From contig CM035160.1 of assembly GCA_020205615.1 (NCBI GenBank), positions 10,081,821 to 10,145,820 of the forward strand: DNA of 64,000 nt, read 5' to 3'. Source of the stretch: Panax quinquefolius (taxonomy: Eukaryota; Streptophyta; Magnoliopsida; Apiales; Araliaceae). A program made the position numbers and the translations under genes. Positions 36,162 through 47,473 of this stretch are shown piece by piece. The notes beneath the pieces were generated by a model that saw only the letters and a program-made list of their open reading frames with translations, ran no database searches and was not told the DNA's origin. Each line of letters opens with the position of its first letter. Position 1 is the first letter of the stretch.

Positions 36162-36429
36162 TCAGAAAAGTTGTGATTTGGAAGAATGGAAGTATGTAAA
36201 GAATAGACAGAAATAATTAAGTAATACAAATATTGCCACTCGAAGCGATTACAAAGACAAAGGTAACTTTTGTTACAAAAATACATCAACAAACAAATCA
36301 ATCATCATTTTACAATTATTAAAATGATTCGACAAATACCATTTTATATCAAAAGGGAAAAAAATGAAGCAATTTAAAATATCAAACACCTTGAGAAAAA
36401 TCAAAAGCATGAGATGTTAATTAGTTTGC

Positions 36430-37675
36430 TTAGTTCACAAAACGGCAATCCTTCCTAATCTCACCGTTTGTGCCTGTGAGGACCTCAATGGAGCCCATGT
36501 GAACCATAGCAGCCGCAAACTTAGCCGCCCAGGCTGAACCATAGTTAGCATTGTCCAACACCATCTTAGCCGTTAAGGAGCTGCTCAATAGTGTTTGATC
36601 AGAAGTTAATAACCCATTGCGGTAAGTCAATCCGGTATAGTATTTGTTGTCCAAATAGTTAGGCGTTAGAACATCAAGATTTACTGTCGTATTAGGGCCA
36701 GAATTACCACTGTTTGGGTTGGGACACTTGTTCTTCAAGTATGCAGCATATTTTGGATCCATAGAGGGATCTTGAGGGTGTGTTTGGTTAAAGGAGTAGA
36801 GACGGTTTGAGAATGAACTGCAACGGGAGATACCAATGGAGTGTGCACCCGAAAGAGTTACCATCTCATCTAGTGACAACCCTTTTCGGGCAAAGTTTTG
36901 TTGTAGTTGGGTGGCATTGAAAGAAGGTGGAGGGAGATTTTGTGCAACTTCAGAGCTCAAAGAAATACGGCCATCACGACGTCCAGCCGGAACATCATAG
37001 TTTATTCCTCCTGCTTTGAGAGCACTGTCGCGAGCAGCAAAGGCAAGTATGTCTGAACAAGACACAGTTTTAGGGCATAGAACCTCGAGTAGAGCTTTGG
37101 CCTCATTAATCACCTCAAAACCACGAAGGCTAGGGTTATTGGCTGGATGAGTTTTCTCGGGAGCTGGTTTTCCTGCTACTGAGTCTAATAGAACAGAAGC
37201 ATCACAACCCTGAGAATAAAAAAAAACACATTAGTTCTAATTTAAGTTATTTTAGTTGATCAATCATGCGATAAAAAATTACTAAAACGAAGAAAATGTA
37301 TATAAATGTATACAAACTTCTTAATACACATATAGAAATGTATATAAACTTCTTAATACACATATAGAACAACTGTGTATCTGAAAATATCAGCTCTCTA
37401 AATATATATATATATGAGCATTTAGTTTAATTTATTCATACCCTCACAAAGCAGTCATGGAAATGCATTCGAATGAGGCCTGCTGCAATGCCAGGATTCC
37501 TTGACACTGCTTTGCTCACAGCAATCTTCACAATTGTCTCAGCCAACGGACAACTTCCCCCATAATATCTGATCTTTAACGGTGGTGAGGCGGCCATAGT
37601 AGATTCAGTACTATAAGAGAAAATCAAACAAGAGAGCAACACGAGTGCCCGAAACTTTGAGCTGCTTGAATCCAT
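36430..37675 (-). CDS. Class III secretory peroxidase (peroxidase 5-like), copy 2
   Basis: Exon 1 37675-37442 and exon 2 37209-36430 give 337 aa. It has the same gene structure, intron position and catalytic motifs as copy 1: [32 protein letters not shown] and terminal CRFVN. The signal region is four residues longer ([20 protein letters not shown]). About 24 of 226 compared residues differ from copy 1, including VSCSDIL for VSCADIL and exchanges in the predicted substrate-side loops. Both copies are intact, so both should make active enzyme. Intron and flanks are diverged, so the duplication is not very recent. Confidence 0.94.
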
Positions 37676-37770
37676 CGTATGAGATAGAATAAGCAGATGT
37701 TTGCTCTCAAGCTAGTACTGAAGAAAAAACTATGTTTTGATAACTTGTGTATATTTGTAAAGGAAATTGA

Positions 37771-37780
37771 GTATTTATAG
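37771..37780 (-). promoter_or_regulatory. TATA box of peroxidase 2
   Basis: CTATAAATAC on the minus strand, ~96 bp before the start codon. Confidence 0.6.
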
Positions 37781-37799
37781 TCCAAGAAACGCGGGAGAA

Positions 37800-38428
37800 T
37801 AATAGTAATGGATTCCCTTAATCTTTTATTTTTTATTTTTTCTTAGGGGTGTGGAAATCTAGACGTGTGAAGCTGTAATCCCTTCCGGCAAAGTTCAGCT
37901 AATTCGAATGTTTTTGCCACCATTTATAATTACTAAAGGATAACGAAATATCTTGCAATTTTTCATGTTGATTTTTTATCTGTTAGTGAGGTGAATAATT
38001 ATAATTGAGAATATTTTAATGTTGTATTTGATATGGTGAATCAATTTTATAATTCTACCGTGATAAATATCGCAATCGTAATTTGATAGAAAACCATCAC
38101 AATACATAAATCATTACCAAATTAATTATATATTAAAACCTACCCTCTCTATTTCCTTCCTTTCTAATATTCTATAAGCTTAGAATTATTTCCTACTAAA
38201 TTAGGAAAGTGATTTCATAAAAAGTCAGCTTCTTTTGGGAAGAGATTAATTCACACAAACTTAATTTCTTGTTGTGTGAAAGTTATCCTATTGAAAGAAA
38301 ATTAAGATATGTTTCTTTATTATATGAGACGCGAGCGAGAGCCCCGGCCTGCATTAAATAAAAAAATGATGAGCAAAGGCACTTCTTAATTTATCAAAAG
38401 TCAAAAAAATGTTGGACAAGCATTGTGA

Positions 38429-38460
<32 letters not shown>

Positions 38461-38577
38461 GTTGTTACATAAACTATATATATTTTAATGCAATTTGGTA
38501 TTTTAAAGGTATAATTTAAGCCAAAAATTCATAAAAATAAAGTAAGCAAAAAATCTATTCAAAATTTGTCTGACCTA
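37800..38577. other. Spacer between peroxidase 2 and the copia element
   Basis: AT-rich, with a short (TA)n(CA)n run at ~38430-38460. No gene. Confidence 0.4.
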
Positions 38578-38582
38578 GTATA

Positions 38583-38904
38583 TGTAGAAAATGGAAGAGC
38601 AAAACCAATTAAGGAGAAGAAAAATTTGCACTCATAAAGGACTTCACAGGACACAAGAAAAGATAAAATATACTTAGTGGAGAATTGGAAATAATTAGTC
38701 TATTAACTATTGTGCCTTATATAGGCATACAGAGGAAGACCACGTTGCCTTACTCCCTTTCCACTAACTCAACAATCCACTAACTCTAACAGTCCCTAAA
38801 GAATAGGACAACTAACAGTAAATAAAAAACAACCCACTACTAGCTAATAACTTAAACAATAAACTGAGTCAAGACCACATGCATGCTGGTGTTGTATTTT
38901 AATA
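38583..38904 (-). repeat. 3' LTR of the copia element
   Basis: 322 bp, ending (minus strand) TTTTCTACA. A TATATAAG-like box lies at ~38717-38725. The pol stop codon (38899-38901) falls just inside it. Confidence 0.93.
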
Positions 38905-41900
38905 CTCCCCCTCAACACCAGCTTCCATTCTATCCACCATCCCGAGTTGTTTGCAGAGATTTCCGAACTTGTTACCGCCCAAGCCTTTTGTGAACAAATC
39001 TGCAACTTGGTTTTCTGTCTTAATATGTTCTAATACAATTTTCTCTTGCAGAACTTTCTCCCTGATAAAATGATAATGCACCTCCACATGTTTAGTTCTT
39101 GCATGAAAGACTGGGTTCTCTGCCAAACGTATTGCCGACAGGTTGTCGCAATATAGAGGAACTGCATAATCAGTTGATTGATGCAAGTCCTCCAACAGTT
39201 GTATAAGCCAAGTGCTTTCTTGAGCTGCCATTGCTGCGGCTCGATATTCTGCTTCTGTTGTTGACAAAGACACGGTTGGCTGTCTTTTACTGCACCAAGA
39301 AATTGATCCAGAACCAAACATAAAAACATACCCGGTAGTTGAACGTCGGGTATCATGATCACCTGCATAGTCAGCATCACAGTAACCAGTTAGCTTGCCA
39401 TCTCCACCTTTTTCATACAAGACACCATAATCAATCGTACTCTTCACATATCTTAAAATTCGCCGAACTGCTTCCAAGTGAGGCTTCTTTGGATTTTGCA
39501 TGTATCGACTCATCACTCCAACTAGGTAAGAAATATCAGGTCTGGTTAAAGTTAAATAGATCAAACTACCCACCAGTTGTCGATACATCGTTACATCTCC
39601 CAAATCTCTCCCTTCATAAGCACACATTTTGACGTTTGGTTCCATCGGAGTTGAAATTGGTTTGCACTCGAGCATTCCAAACTTCTCCAACAGATCTCTA
39701 GAATACTTTTGCTGACAGAGAAATATTCCTTTTTGAGTACGATCAATCTCTAGACCAAGAAAGTGCTTGAGATGGCCAAGTTCTTTCATTTGAAAACGAA
39801 CTGATAAATTCTTCTTTGTTTGGAGAATTTCTTCTTCGTAATCTCCTGTTATGATTAAATCATCCACATATACTAGCACAATAGCTAACTTCCTTCCACT
39901 GGCTTTAACAAATAAACTAGAATCTGCAGGTGTCACCGAATAACCACTATGAGTCAAAAATTCAGCAATCTTACCATACCAAGCTTTCGGTGCTTGCTTT
40001 AACCCATAGAGCGCCTTGCGTAGCTTACACACATATTCAGGATGATCCTGACTCTGAAAGCCCGTCGGTTGATTCATGTAGATCTCCCGATCTAACTCCC
40101 CATGCAAGAACGCGTTCTTCACATCCAACTGCCACAAGTTCCAATCTTTGTTAGCTGCAAGTGCAAGTAAGACACGCACAGTCGTAAGCTTTGCAACTGG
40201 ACTAAATGTTTCATCATAGTCTAATCCATATTGTTGAGAAAACCCCTGAGCTACCAGACGAGCCTTGTGCCTCTCAATTGATCCATCTGTACGACGCTTT
40301 ATCTTATACACCCATTTGCAAGAAATGGGCTTCACATCTCTAGACTTTGGTACGAGCTCCCAAGTTTGATTTCGTTCTAATGCATCAATCTCCTCAACCA
40401 TAGCTTTATTTCATTCTGGATTCTGAAATGCTTCCTCAAATGTTTCTGGTTCTTTCACATCTGCTTTTTTTACTATGGCGGCATTGGCATATTTGGGATT
40501 TAGCTTTTTGGCTCTTGTTGACTTTTTGAGGGGAATTGGTGCTTCTTCTTCAACAGGCTCACCTTCGTTGTTTGGTTGTTCATACACACCAGTTTGCCAG
40601 GAACTTTGAGCTACAACTTCATTGACATCACAACTATCACCCACACCTTCAGGTTTATCTAAACTCAGTTGGATTTGAGCAGATTGTAACTCATCTTTAA
40701 TAACATTCGAGTCTGGCAGTATCTCCTTTTCCGAGGACCACCATAAAGATGATTCATCAAACACCACATTTCGAGACATGTAGCATTTTCCAGTTGTAGG
40801 ATCACAACACCTCCACCCTTTTCTTTGATTGTCATATCCTACAAAAATACACTTAACAGCCTTCTTGTCCATCTTGCTACGTAAATGGTCAGGTACAAAA
40901 ACATAGCAAACACAACCAAATACTCGAAAATAGCTAACAGTAGGTTTTAAGTTCCATAATTTTTCAGAGGGTGAAATAAAGCATAACCTTTGTTGAGGAA
41001 GCCTATTGATTATGAAAGCCGCAGTCTTCATTGCTTCTGCCCAAAATTGTCCTGGAACATTTTTCGCATGAAGTATACTTCGATATATTTCTGCCAAGTG
41101 CCTATTCTTCCTTTCTGCTACTCCGTTCTGTTGTGGAGTGCTAGGACATGCGAACTGATGGCATACTTGGTACTCTCGAAGAAAATCGCAGAACTCATCT
41201 GAGGTATACTCTCCTCCATTGTCAGTGCGTAGACAACGAACTCTTTTACCAACTTCAGCTTCTGCCACTTTCTTAAACTCAATGAACTTTGAGAAAGTTT
41301 CAGATTTTTGCCTCATGAAGTAAACCCACACATACCTCGAAAAGTCATCAATAAAGGTCACCATGTACTTCATCCCACCAATAGAGGTTTGTTTGATGGG
41401 TCCAAACACATCAGAGTGTATTAACTCTAATGGCTCCTTAGCTTTAAATTTGGACTCCTCATACGGCAACTGATGTGCTTTACCATATTGACATCCTGCG
41501 CATATTGTGTCTGTTTTTACGTCAAGTTGAGGAAGACCCTTTAGCATTGATCTTTTCATCATCAAATCTAACTTGAAATAACTGACATGACTTAACCGCA
41601 TGTGCCACAAGTCTGCTGTCTCGTTTTTTCTTGTCTTGTCCACATATGCAGTTTCTGCAGACATCACATAGACTGACTTTAGTCTTTTTCCCTTCATCAC
41701 TGGATCTTCTATAATCTCGAGGTCACGATACACCTTCACATCTTGTGGACCAAACAGAACAAAATGGCCTGTAGATGTTAATTGTGACACCGAAAGAAGA
41801 TTTTTCTTCATACCTGGGACATGGTAGACATTTTGAAGCGGCGCGTCAATATCACCATACTGAGGAGAGACTACTGTATTACCAATATGAGCTATTGGTA

Positions 41901-42219
41901 ATTTTGAGTTGTTGGCTATCACTACCTCTCGGCTTCCCTTGTATTCTGATAAATTCTGCAACTTTTCTTTATCGCCTGTCATATGATTTGAGCATCCCGA
42001 ATCAACGATCCAATCTTTCTCATAATTAATATGTTCAGATGCAGTTACTGTAAGAGCTAACTCCTCTTCTGCTGCAAATAATGCCTCAGCATCCCATTCT
42101 TCTTCACTTTTGGAAGTAACAAGATTACTCTCCACCGACTTTTTCTTCGACCAACAGGCTTTTGCCATATGACCCTTTATACCGCAATTGTAGCACTTCC
42201 CTGTGAACTTATTGTCGGT
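38899..42219 (-). pseudogene. copia pol: zinc knuckle, protease, integrase, reverse transcriptase, RNase H, with one in-frame stop
   Basis: It reads in one frame from the CCHC knuckle ([14 protein letters not shown], ~42200) to 38899. Protease: [14 protein letters not shown]. Integrase: [13 protein letters not shown] zinc region, [23 protein letters not shown] and [10 protein letters not shown] with catalytic Asp and Glu. Reverse transcriptase: [20 protein letters not shown] and YVDDLIITG. RNase [21 protein letters not shown] and [22 protein letters not shown] is near the end. Just before the RT, at 40411-40413, a TGA stands where family members usually have Trp: a single G-to-A change splits the polyprotein into 585 and 500 residue frames. 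No other break is visible in pol. Confidence 0.9.
38905..38917 (-). other. Polypurine tract of the copia element
   Basis: TTGAGGGGGAG on the minus strand immediately before the 3' LTR. Confidence 0.75.
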
Positions 42220-42965
42220 GCCATGATTCTTCGAAGCTCCCCCTGTACGAGTGCTTCCTTCGCCTTGATGACTTTTTGCCTTATCACCAAATTTTTACCA
42301 ACCGTGTGCTGCTTGGAGTTCCCTCTGCTTTTATTGGCGTAGAGTGCTTCCTCCTCACCCTTCAGAGAGACTCCTCTCATTTGCTTAACTAGTGCTTCTT
42401 GTCCAGCAAGCAAATTTTCGAACTCAACAAGTGATGGTTGTTTTGGCCATCCCTGTACTGCAGCAACAAAGCCTCTGAATTCAAGACTCAAACCATGGAT
42501 AATTATTCTTTTCATCCTGATTTCCCCAATTGGAGTTGTTGGATCCAATTCTGAAATCTCACGGCATATCGACTTCACCTTGTGAAAGTATTGTGCAATC
42601 ATCATGTCACGTTGCACTACCGACAACAGCTCGCTCTCTAGAAGTTGCAGCCGTGTGTCATTCTTCTTTGAGAAAAGTGTGGCCAACGTATCCCATGCTT
42701 GTTTTGGTGTGATTGCATCCCGGATGTGCTCCAACACGTCTTCTTCGATTATTGTCTTCAAGGCAAACAATGCTTTGCCTGCTTTGATCTTCCATTTCCG
42801 TAACGTACCATTTGCATCCTCTGCCTCCAGTTGGTTAACTTCGCTTCCGTTGACAACCTCCCACAAATCTTGGCCTTGCATGTAGGACGTCATACATGTA
42901 GACCAAGTATTGTAGTTCTGATGGTTGAGCTTTTTTATTCCACCAACGACTTGAAGATCGCTCAT
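42177..42965 (-). pseudogene. copia gag, frameshifted near its end
   Basis: It starts at ATG 42965 (MSDLQVVGGIKKLNHQNYNT), a typical copia gag opening, and carries UBN2-type gag helices (ISELDPTTPIGEIRMKRII). A frameshift near 42300 moves the reading away from the knuckle frame, which continues downstream. The frame stays open further upstream into leader sequence, but 42965 follows the primer binding site and fits relatives. Confidence 0.85.
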
Positions 42966-42994
42966 CTTAGCAACTATAATGCTCACGACTGAAC

Positions 42995-43012
42995 CTGGCT
43001 TTGATACCAGAA
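42995..43012 (-). other. Primer binding site of the copia element
   Basis: TGGTATCAAAGCC on the minus strand immediately after the 5' LTR, complementary to the initiator tRNA-Met end. Confidence 0.85.
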
Positions 43013-43334
43013 TGTAGAAAATGGAAGAGCAAAACCAATTAAGGAGAAGAAAAATTTGCACTCATAAAGGACTTCACAGGACACAAGAAAAGATAAAATA
43101 TACTTAGTGGAGAATTGGAAATAATTAGTCTATTAACTATTGTGCCTTATATAGGCATACAGAGGAAGACCACGTTGCCTTACTCCCTTTCCACTAACTC
43201 AACAATCCACTAACTCTAACAGTCCCTAAAGAATAGGACAACTAACAGTAAATAAAAAACAACCCACTACTAGCTAATAACTTAAACAATAAACTGAGTC
43301 AAGACCACATGCATGCTGGTGTTGTATTTTAATA
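43013..43334 (-). repeat. 5' LTR of the copia element
   Basis: Same 322 bp as 38583-38904. A TATA-like box lies at ~43147-43155. On the minus strand the LTR starts TATTAAAATAC rather than the usual TG. Confidence 0.93.
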
Positions 43335-43618
43335 GTATATATGTAGTAAAAGGTTATATAACACGTTGAGCTCGATCATATTCAGACTTTGGCATGGAAT
43401 TTTAACAAATTCATAGGTTAAAACATGGATCGAATCATCATTAGAAATATGGGTTAGACCTTGAACAGCCTGCCTGCCTGTGCTACTAATTAAAATACTT
43501 AAGCTCAAAAAGTCAATTTTTTGGCAAGTGAGCTGGCCCGACCGACACACGGGCTTTGGACCTGTGTTGCTAGTTAGGACTGATCATTCGGTTATAACCG
43601 AACTGAATAAGCTATTCG

Positions 43619-44357
43619 CAGGAGCGAAACCAGGATTTGTTTTTTTTTGGGGGGGGCAAAATTTTTTTTAACAACATAATATATATTCAGAAAAAGAACT
43701 TCAATCACACCACAACATTTCCATATTTTGATACGTTTTTTAGGATCACGTTCCAAATAATTAATATCTCATTCTTTGCCTTCAATTCACGTTGTTCTTG
43801 TTCAGAAGTAGGCAGAGATGTTTTAACATTAGGCTCAGGGGTAAGCATAGATATGTCAACATGATTTGATTATTTTCTCTTGAAAAATGAATCAATAATA
43901 TGTGATTTTCCCATGATTCTAATTAAACAAAAAATAAAAAATTCAATTAACTACACTACAAGAATGACTTAATCAATATTATTGGACCATTTATTGAACT
44001 TTTTAATAATAAAATTTTCATAAACTTACAATCAAATAAGTAAGGTTTTAGTTGGTTACCGGAAAACAAATTGAATATAATCAATCGTTAAACTTTTAAA
44101 AAGTAAAATATCAAGTTTCATAAAGTAAACAAAGAATTAAAAAAATTAAATAAGGGTTTAAGTTGGTTACCTGGATACAAATGTATCATTCAATTGGAAT
44201 AACACATATACAATATTATACTCCAATTATACAAGCTTAAAATTATAATAAATTTAATTTTTCCAACCTTGGGGTGGACCTTATAAATTTTTCAAACCTT
44301 GGGGGGGGGAGGGGGAGGGGCGTGGCCCCCTCCAGCCCTATGCTAGTTTCGCCCATG
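43619..44357. mobile_element. hAT-type element nested at the left end of the larger hAT
   Basis: Ends CAGGAGCGAAACCAGG and inverted CATGGGCGAAACTAG, 739 bp, with flanks GCTATTCG (43611-43618) and ACTATTCG (44358-44365) as an 8 bp duplication with one mismatch. G-rich runs lie inside each end. It is non-coding. Confidence 0.65.
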
Positions 44358-44524
44358 ACTATTCGGTTATAACCAAAAACTGAAATATTCTTATTTTCAA
44401 CATCCGAACTAATAACCGAATTTTGATAATAACCGAATAACCGAATATCGAATTGTAAATTCGATATTTCGGATAATAACCGAACACTACTATCAAAAAT
44501 AAAAGAAAAAGTCTTGGCAGACAT

Positions 44525-44826
44525 GAAATTAGGACCGAAAAATTGGACCGGTCCAATTTTTTTTTTTTTTTTTTTTTAGTCTCTCAAAAAATGTATAGTA
44601 TTTATTCCAACAGAAATTTTTATAAAATATAGTGTTTTGGGTGTAATTTGAATACATATATAAATACATGGTTATATAGTCTGTATAACCCTATATTTGT
44701 ATATGTATCTAAATTACATCCAAAACATTATATTTTATAAAAATTCCTGTTGAAATAAATACTATACAATTTTTTAGAGACACTAAAAAAAAAAATGGAC
44801 CGGTCCAATTTTTCGGTCCCAATTTC
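44525..44826. mobile_element. Palindromic MITE nested in the hAT element
   Basis: A ~300 bp almost perfect inverted repeat: TAGGACCGAAAAATTGGACC at the left pairs with GGTCCAATTTTTCGGTCCCA at the right, continuing through TGTATAGTATTTATTCCAAC and its complement. The arms differ only in a few bases and in T-run length (about 23 versus 11), which suggests a young insertion. Confidence 0.8.
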
Positions 44827-46194
44827 CTGTCCACGTAGAAGGACTCAAAATAAAACCCAAAAATGAGAGAGAAGACCCAAACAGAGGAGGCTTTTGTAAG
44901 AGAGAAGACCGAAGACCCAAGCAGAGGAGGGTTCACCCCAGGCAGCAATTTCCCCAAACTATATATATCTATGAGCTGATTTAGAACAGCGTCTGGTGTT
45001 CGACCAAGAATGTGTCCTGAATTTTACTATATATATATATACACATATATGTGTGTGTTTATATTTTATATGCAAGCAGCAACATTCATCGGCATTCCAA
45101 AATTATGTTTCAATTATCTTTTGAATATCACAAAATTCTTACCAAAAACATGGGAAAGAGGGAGTAGTAATTCAACAAATCCCACTAGAGATGGTATCAG
45201 GCCAAGCAAATTACATATAACACATAAAATCATACGAACACACAAAGACGGGAGTTACCATATTTATAAGTTTATATAAGAAGCATGAAACATAGCAACC
45301 GATTATGCACATAAATCAATATAAGCAAAGTAATCATCATTTACACACTTCCACTTCCTTTCTTCCTTACTAGTTACTGTTACAGTGCTAGAGAGAGTGA
45401 TTTGCAAAAGTACAGATCTGAGCTGTTACAATTTGGGTACTGTTGCAATTTTGTAATTTAAGAATGGGAAGAAAAAGAGACCAGATCAAGTCGGTTGAGA
45501 GATATAGATCGAAATCGATGGAGATCAGATCTGAACTGAGACAAGAGAAAGAAGTCAGAGAAGATATAAAGAGAGAGGGTAGCAGCTGAGATAAGAGAGA
45601 GATCAGAGAAGACATAAAGATGAGATAAGGCTTAACATAGATAAGCTTAATTCGGTTCGGTTAACATGATAAGGGTCAGGCTTAATTTTTTTCAATATCT
45701 TATACGGTTATTCGGGTAGACCGAATTATCCAAAATTGAAATCCGAACTAATAATCGTAAACCGAAAAAAAAAATCGGATATACCCGAATTATAAAAAAT
45801 ACCTGAATTATTTGAATTATTAAAAAAATTCGGTTAAATTATTTCGATTGTGTTCGATTTTTCAATTATATCCGTTTTTTACTCAGCCCTATTGCTAGTT
45901 ACCTACCTCTATTTCTGATTTAATAGTGGAATTATTTTTCCTTTCAGATTAGACTTTTTTGTGGGGATAGGGGTGGGGGTGGGGAGTGGGGGGGGGTGTG
46001 GGGGTGTGTGTGGGAGTACTAAATTAATTAGGGAAAGGGGTTTTTGCATATGCCCTAATTTGACATTCACCAAACGTCAGTTTTTTGTTAAGAGATTCAC
46101 AAACTTTCCACTTCTCAACTACTACAAATCTATTGAAACAAAGAGGATATATATGTTTCTTTGAATTTACGCCATGACAAATATCAGCCATATC

Positions 46195-46224
46195 AATAAT
46201 AATAATAATAATAATAATAATAAT
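46195..46224. repeat. (AAT)n microsatellite
   Basis: About ten AAT units; a second, shorter run lies at 47108-47136. Confidence 0.9.
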
Positions 46225-46296
46225 TGTACGATTTTTAATTAAGTCGTGCAATTGCTCCTCTTAACCAAAAGAATGTTGGACTATAATTAATTAATA

Positions 46297-46538
46297 CTCT
46301 ACATTCCAAAATTAGAGATACAATTTGACTTTTGAGGTCAAACGTATATTAAACTTTAAATTGATGTGAATTTATTTAATTTAGTTGATATAATTATTAT
46401 AATTGTATAGTATATAACAAAAACTATTAATCACAAATTTGTTCTAAACTTTTATAAGTCATACTAATTTTCAAGTTTAATATGACGCCGTTTCAGTTCA
46501 AAAGTCAAATTGTATCTCTAATTTTGGAACGGAGAGAG
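46297..46538. mobile_element. Stowaway MITE 1
   Basis: 242 bp between TA dinucleotides. Arms ATTCCAAAATTAGAGATACA and TGTATCTCTAATTTTGGAAC pair almost perfectly, ending GGAGAGAG. Confidence 0.82.
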
Positions 46539-46550
46539 TAATAAATAGTA

Positions 46551-46799
46551 CTCCCACCACCGTCCTCAAAATGATTAACAAAATACAATCTGCACACATT
46601 AAGAAAAATAAAAGTAGAGGAAATAGAGTAAAAAAACTTCAAATTTATCCTATAAGATTATATAAAGTGATGAATACTTTTATCTTTTATATAATAAACC
46701 CACTAAATGATATATTTACACTTCACTTTATGTACTTTATTTTATCATTTTAAGGATAAAAAATGTATACATTTAGTCATTCTTTTGAGAATGCTGGAG
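46551..46799. mobile_element. Stowaway-like MITE 2
   Basis: 249 bp between TA dinucleotides, only 12 bp after MITE 1. Ends CTCCCACCACCGTCCTCAAA and inverted CTCCAGCATTCTCAAAAGAA pair. Confidence 0.65.
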
Positions 46800-46870
46800 T
46801 AATATTTTTATAGAAACAACTTTGTGCCGGGTGTGAATTTTAAGTTTAACTTGGCGGTTAATTATTTATA

Positions 46871-47049
46871 ATTCCTTTATCCCAAGTTAAAAGTCTTCTA
46901 ATCACTTTTATGGTAAAATTGTTTATTTTAAAGTCAATAATTAAACTTATATATTTTGGATTTTAAAAAGATAAACATTGAGATTAATACTAAACATTGA
47001 AATTAATTGTATGAAAAAAGGTCAATTTGGTAATTTGAGACGGAGAGAG
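46871..47049. mobile_element. Stowaway-like MITE 3 (diverged)
   Basis: ~179 bp between TA dinucleotides. The right end, inverted, is CTCTCTCCGTCTCAAATTAC; the left end ATTCCTTTATCCCAAGTTA is a weaker match. Confidence 0.45.
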
Positions 47050-47473
47050 TATAATATTTTGACGCCCATTGTTCCGTAGTCTTATGTCTCGCACCGGAGA
47101 GAGGGTTAGCAAAATAATAATAATAATAATAATAAAATAACAATCGTAAATTAAGTATTGTATACTAATAATTATTATATTAATTATTTTTAAAATTTGA
47201 ATAAAATTATGTTAATTTTGAATTAAAAATTTTATAAATTAATTTAAAAAAATTAAAATATTTCTCTAATATTAAAACAGATGTAGTATTAAATTTTCAT
47301 ATAAAACATATTGAGAAATTAATGTAGAAATGTGTCATACGCAAAGTAAATAAAAAGTAAAATATTGATTTACAAAAAGGGGAAGGAAAAAAAAACAAAA
47401 AACTCTGAGCTTTGGTTGGAGTTCTGGACTGGTGCACAACTTGAACCGGGTTTGAGCCTCAACGATAGGGAGA

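Larger units (their letters stand above)
38583..43334 (-). mobile_element. Ty1/copia LTR retrotransposon, very young by LTR identity
   Basis: LTRs of 322 bp at 38583-38904 and 43013-43334 appear identical base for base by eye. The target duplication is GTATA (38578-38582, 43335-43339). The internal part has a primer binding site, gag, an almost complete pol and a polypurine tract, on the minus strand. Domain order (PR-IN-RT-RNaseH) is copia type. Two lesions interrupt coding: a frameshift in gag-protease spacing near 42300 and a TGA at 40411-40413. Confidence 0.95.
43575..45891. mobile_element. Non-autonomous hAT (Ac-like) element, 2.3 kb, with nested insertions
   Basis: An exact 8 bp duplication TTGCTAGT lies at 43567-43574 and 45892-45899. 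Ends are TAGGACTGATCATTCGGTTA and, inverted, TAGGGCTGAGTAAAAAACGG, resembling Ac-type termini. Subterminal zones are full of CGGTTAT and AACCGAA motifs (44345-44480, 45640-45860), where hAT transposases usually bind. No transposase reading frame is seen. A purine-rich middle part (44860-44930, ~45440-45620) contains short GAGAGAAGACC repeats of unknown source. Confidence 0.75.

Noticed and set aside
36086..36301. Minus-strand frame with a Tyr-Ile repeat
   Set aside because: It is translation of the (TA)n microsatellite.
39339..42029. Several plus-strand frames within the copia element
   Set aside because: Antisense to the intact pol frame; no independent motifs.
43950..43965. CACTACAAGAA, the usual terminus of CACTA elements
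   Set aside because: No inverted partner or 3 bp duplication; inside a hAT element, so probably chance.
45388..45615. 75-residue minus-strand frame rich in Ser and Leu
   Set aside because: It is the complement of purine-rich GAGAGAAG repeats inside a hAT element; low complexity, no motif.
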